64,000 bases of DNA from Hypomesus transpacificus (lineage: Eukaryota; Chordata; Actinopteri; Osmeriformes; Osmeridae). The stretch is from contig NW_025813698.1 of assembly GCF_021917145.1 (NCBI RefSeq), positions 472,501 through 536,500 on the forward strand. Reading direction: 5' to 3'. The notes beneath the pieces were generated by a model. The model was not told the DNA's origin. It saw only the letters and a program-made list of their open reading frames with translations, and made no database searches. Made by a program: the position numbers and the translations under genes. Positions 41,900 to 64,000 of the stretch are shown one piece after another (position 1 is the first letter of the stretch; every line of letters begins with the position of its first letter).

Positions 41900-42530
41900 T
41901 GTAAATATCAGCAGATGTCTCAATAAAAAACACAGTTGCTCTCTGAGAAGAAAGTTATTGAGTTGTCTCAATGTTCCAAATAAAACATTTAAAAATTGTG
42001 TGGTTGTTATGGTGAAATTGTTGATAACTCGAAAGTATACATTCGAGCTTTACAGTCACAAAAAGCTTCTTTATTTTGCTCCGAACTCTGCTATGGTTTT
42101 ATAGTTGGAATTTAGAAATGAATACTCAGAAATGCATTAATAACATTCCCAAAGAAAATCAACTATGTTTCATACAATGGACCTTGTGTGACTTGAGGCC
42201 CAAATCTTAACAAATAAATAGCAGCGAGCGACTGAATCGAATAGTTATTATTTTCATTAAAGTGTCGTTGTTACCTCTTTGGGAGAGCAATATAAAAACT
42301 TTTATTTATATGGCTTGATCTGCTCTTTGGTAATTGATTTCATAAATTGATGTGGAACTATGGGACATTATGTCGAAGCCCAAGAAAGTATGGTAGTTCT
42401 CCTTTTGTAGCAAACAAGCAATCGCCTTTTGATGCTTTAATTTATTTAACAACCATTTGTTGGAGATAAACTCCCATGTTTAAGACATTTAATAGAAACA
42501 TACATAACACTGCGCTACCCTTGTCACTGG

Positions 42531-42767
42531 CCAATCGGCTGCATTAGCAAACCAAAATAAACGTACAATTGACGGTTATTTGACCAATCACAGTTGGAAC
42601 CGGTTTCTGTGACGCCATACTATAATTCTCTCTTTACCAATCAAGATTAGTAGGCGGGACTTTCTTATAATGCATCTCCAATTACAACACTATACTGAGC
42701 AATGAAGAGTTTAGGTCAATGAAGGACCGGACATTCTTTTTTGGGACATTTACACAGTATAAAAAGG
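42531..42767 (+). promoter_or_regulatory. CCAAT-box array plus TATA box upstream of abca7
   Basis: Three forward CCAATC motifs at 42531, 42584 and 42637, each 53 bp from the next, then TATAAAAAGG at 42758. A splice-donor match follows at 42788/42789. That is too close to the TATA box for a normal first exon, so the exact start site is unclear. The array could also serve the minus-strand small ORF. Confidence 0.5.
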
Positions 42768-42788
42768 AGTATAATCAGACATACAGAG

Positions 42789-43960
42789 GTGAGTATAAGA
42801 CCTACATTTCCAAAAGTGTTGGTTTTGTCAGGAGCGTGTTACATCATTCATTTTACGCGTCTATGCGCAGTTTGTTTTTCTGACACAGCATAGCCAACAC
42901 GAGCATCTCTACCATAGAGTTAGCCCTGTACATTACATGACAGGTGCTAATGCTGAAGATACCTAGCATAACCTGATAAGCTATATACTTATCTCACAAC
43001 CCTTTGTTTTTGTATGAAATTAATGTTAAAGGAAATTCTAAAATATAAAATCTTAAACGATGTGTACTGAACATGCAGGGATAGCTATATCAGTGAAACT
43101 AAATAGTTTGGGATGAATTAAACTGTATTTCTACCATACATTTTCAATGTACAGCTGCGGAGTATTTTACACGAATTCCAGTTCAGTTAAATACAATTGT
43201 ATTTGGTGTAGACTATGTAAAACATTTCCTGGTGTGGTACGTTTTGTTACTTCCTCATGATACCCAATACCAGGGCAATGTAAACTTATTCACAGCAAAT
43301 GTATGTCATTTTCCTGTAGACGGGATGTAGGCTACTGTCTGTGGGTAGATATGTTTGCCTACCAAATGTTAATTTTGAAATCTCTGTCACGTAAGCCAAT
43401 AAAGGTAAGAAGGATTGCACGGTCAACTAAGCATGGGGGAGTCTTGAGGAGATCATCCTCTCCTCTGAATTGCTTTACCGAAACAATGAATATCAATGCC
43501 AAGTCATTCACATGATGGTTTTGGTACTGTAAGACCACAACCACTAAAATATATTTGAGCAAGTGTGACCAGGCCTAATTTAGTTTGATGTAACATAGTC
43601 CTAGAGAGCAGAGATTAAAGAGTTTACTTATTATTCGGATTAAGCTTTCGTGATCTTTTAGTATCTTCAGACTCCCTATTGAGTTGAGAGACTTTCAGCT
43701 GCCATACATTACATACACGTTAATTACCCAAGGACGTGACTGCAGTGCTGTTTAAGGAATGTGCATTAGGCTACTACCTAGAACCATAGCAACAGTAAGA
43801 TTTAAGCATTGTCATTCTATTTTACTCTTTCTCCTATGGTCATCCAAAAGAAAGAAAGAAAGAAAGAAGGTTATGTGTTTTGAACCTAAATGTAAAAACA
43901 ATGTAGGTAAAAATGTAAACATGTGTTTAATGTGCTCTTCTGCACCTGGTTCTATTATAG
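42789..43960. other. abca7 5' non-coding region / presumed intron
   Basis: AT-rich. The only structure seen is an AAAG repeat at 43847-43869. An acceptor (TTCTATTATAG) at 43960 probably starts the exon that holds the abca7 ATG. Confidence 0.5.
43847..43869. repeat. (AAAG) microsatellite
   Basis: About five tandem AAAG units. Confidence 0.85.
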
Positions 43961-43969
43961 TGGAGCACT

Positions 43970-43981
43970 ATGACCCCTTAA
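43970..43981 (+). other. Three-codon upstream ORF in abca7 leader
   Basis: ATG-ACC-CCT-TAA, ending 16 nt before the abca7 ATG and inside the same presumed exon (43961-44063). If the exon is right, ribosomes must scan past or reinitiate after it. Confidence 0.45.
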
Positions 43982-43997
43982 GATCTCAGTGTAAGAT

Positions 43998-63688
<19,691 letters not shown>

Positions 63689-63845
63689 TAAGAGAATCTC
63701 CTTCAGTGCACCAGGCCGTTGTTAATGTCGAGACCTGGACTTATGGGGTATCTACAATCCCTGAGTATATTATTCAGACCCATCCCTAATCCTGCAAAGC
63801 TTACAAAACGTGTAATCCCATTACGTACTTGTGTGTCGTGTCTGT

Positions 63846-64000
63846 TTACATTTACATTTAGTCATTTAGCAGACGCTCTTATCCAGAGAAATTTACAGTA
63901 AATACAGGGACATTCCCCCGTGGCAAGTAGGGTGAAGTGCCTTGCTCAAGAACACAATGTCATTTGGCACGGCCGGAAATCGATCTGGTAACCTTCTGAT
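63846..64000 (-). mobile_element. tRNA-derived SINE copy 6, antisense, cut by window end
   Basis: Reverse-orientation copy whose 3' tail (CATTTAGTCATTTAGCAGACG on the plus strand, the complement of the common tail) starts at about 63846. The tRNA-like head lies beyond base 64000. It is the only antisense copy and sits downstream of exon 47. Confidence 0.87.

Noticed and set aside
42776-42788. Non-coding abca7 first exon ending at the 42788 donor
   Set aside because: The TATA box at 42758 would place the start site almost at the donor, leaving no room for an exon; unresolved.

Overview
The window is vertebrate nuclear DNA, most likely from a ray-finned (teleost) fish. Every gene has many short introns with GT/AG boundaries. 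The proteins match vertebrate families throughout, and the abca7 introns carry tRNA-headed SINEs with the 3' tail common in fish SINEs. I cannot name the species. No bacterial or phage features and no retroviral or other virus-like elements were recognised.

Layout. 1-2820 (minus): tmem38a, 3' end cut by the window. 3883-4719 (plus): smim7. 6290-9540 (plus): med26. 11060-14308 (plus): slc35e1, followed by a 2.3 kb 3'UTR. 16816-18012 (minus): an EP4-type prostaglandin receptor. 21278-25015 (plus): a short Disabled-family (DAB) adaptor. 27561-31964 (plus): a FYB1/PRAM1-family adaptor with two helical SH3 domains. 32760-34140 (plus): pex11g. 35760-40991 (plus): apba3. 41711-41899 (minus): a small ORF with a predicted signal peptide that I do not recognise. 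43998-63618 (plus): abca7, with 47 coding exons visible and the 3' end cut. Coding exons were joined by hand from splice sites, reading-frame phase and similarity to remembered vertebrate proteins. For every complete gene the exon lengths add up in frame.

Context. TMEM38A, SMIM7, MED26 and SLC35E1 are neighbours on human 19p13.1, and PRAM1, PEX11G, APBA3 and ABCA7 lie elsewhere on 19p13. The window therefore looks like a piece of the fish chromosome equivalent to 19p13. Inside it sits an EP4 receptor - DAB - FYB/PRAM block with the same make-up as human 5p13 (PTGER4, DAB2, FYB1), and partly as 1p31-32 (DAB1, FYB2). The simplest reading is a further whole-genome-duplication copy of that block, from which mammals seem to keep only PRAM1.

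Things most worth a second look are the duplicated receptor-adaptor block, the DAB protein whose PTB domain has Cys where the NPxY-contacting Phe is expected, the unrecognised secreted-peptide ORF, three CCAAT boxes spaced exactly 53 bp apart, GCTAGC/TTAGC clusters confined to the first introns of four housekeeping-type genes, and low-complexity arrays and SINEs pressed against abca7 splice sites.
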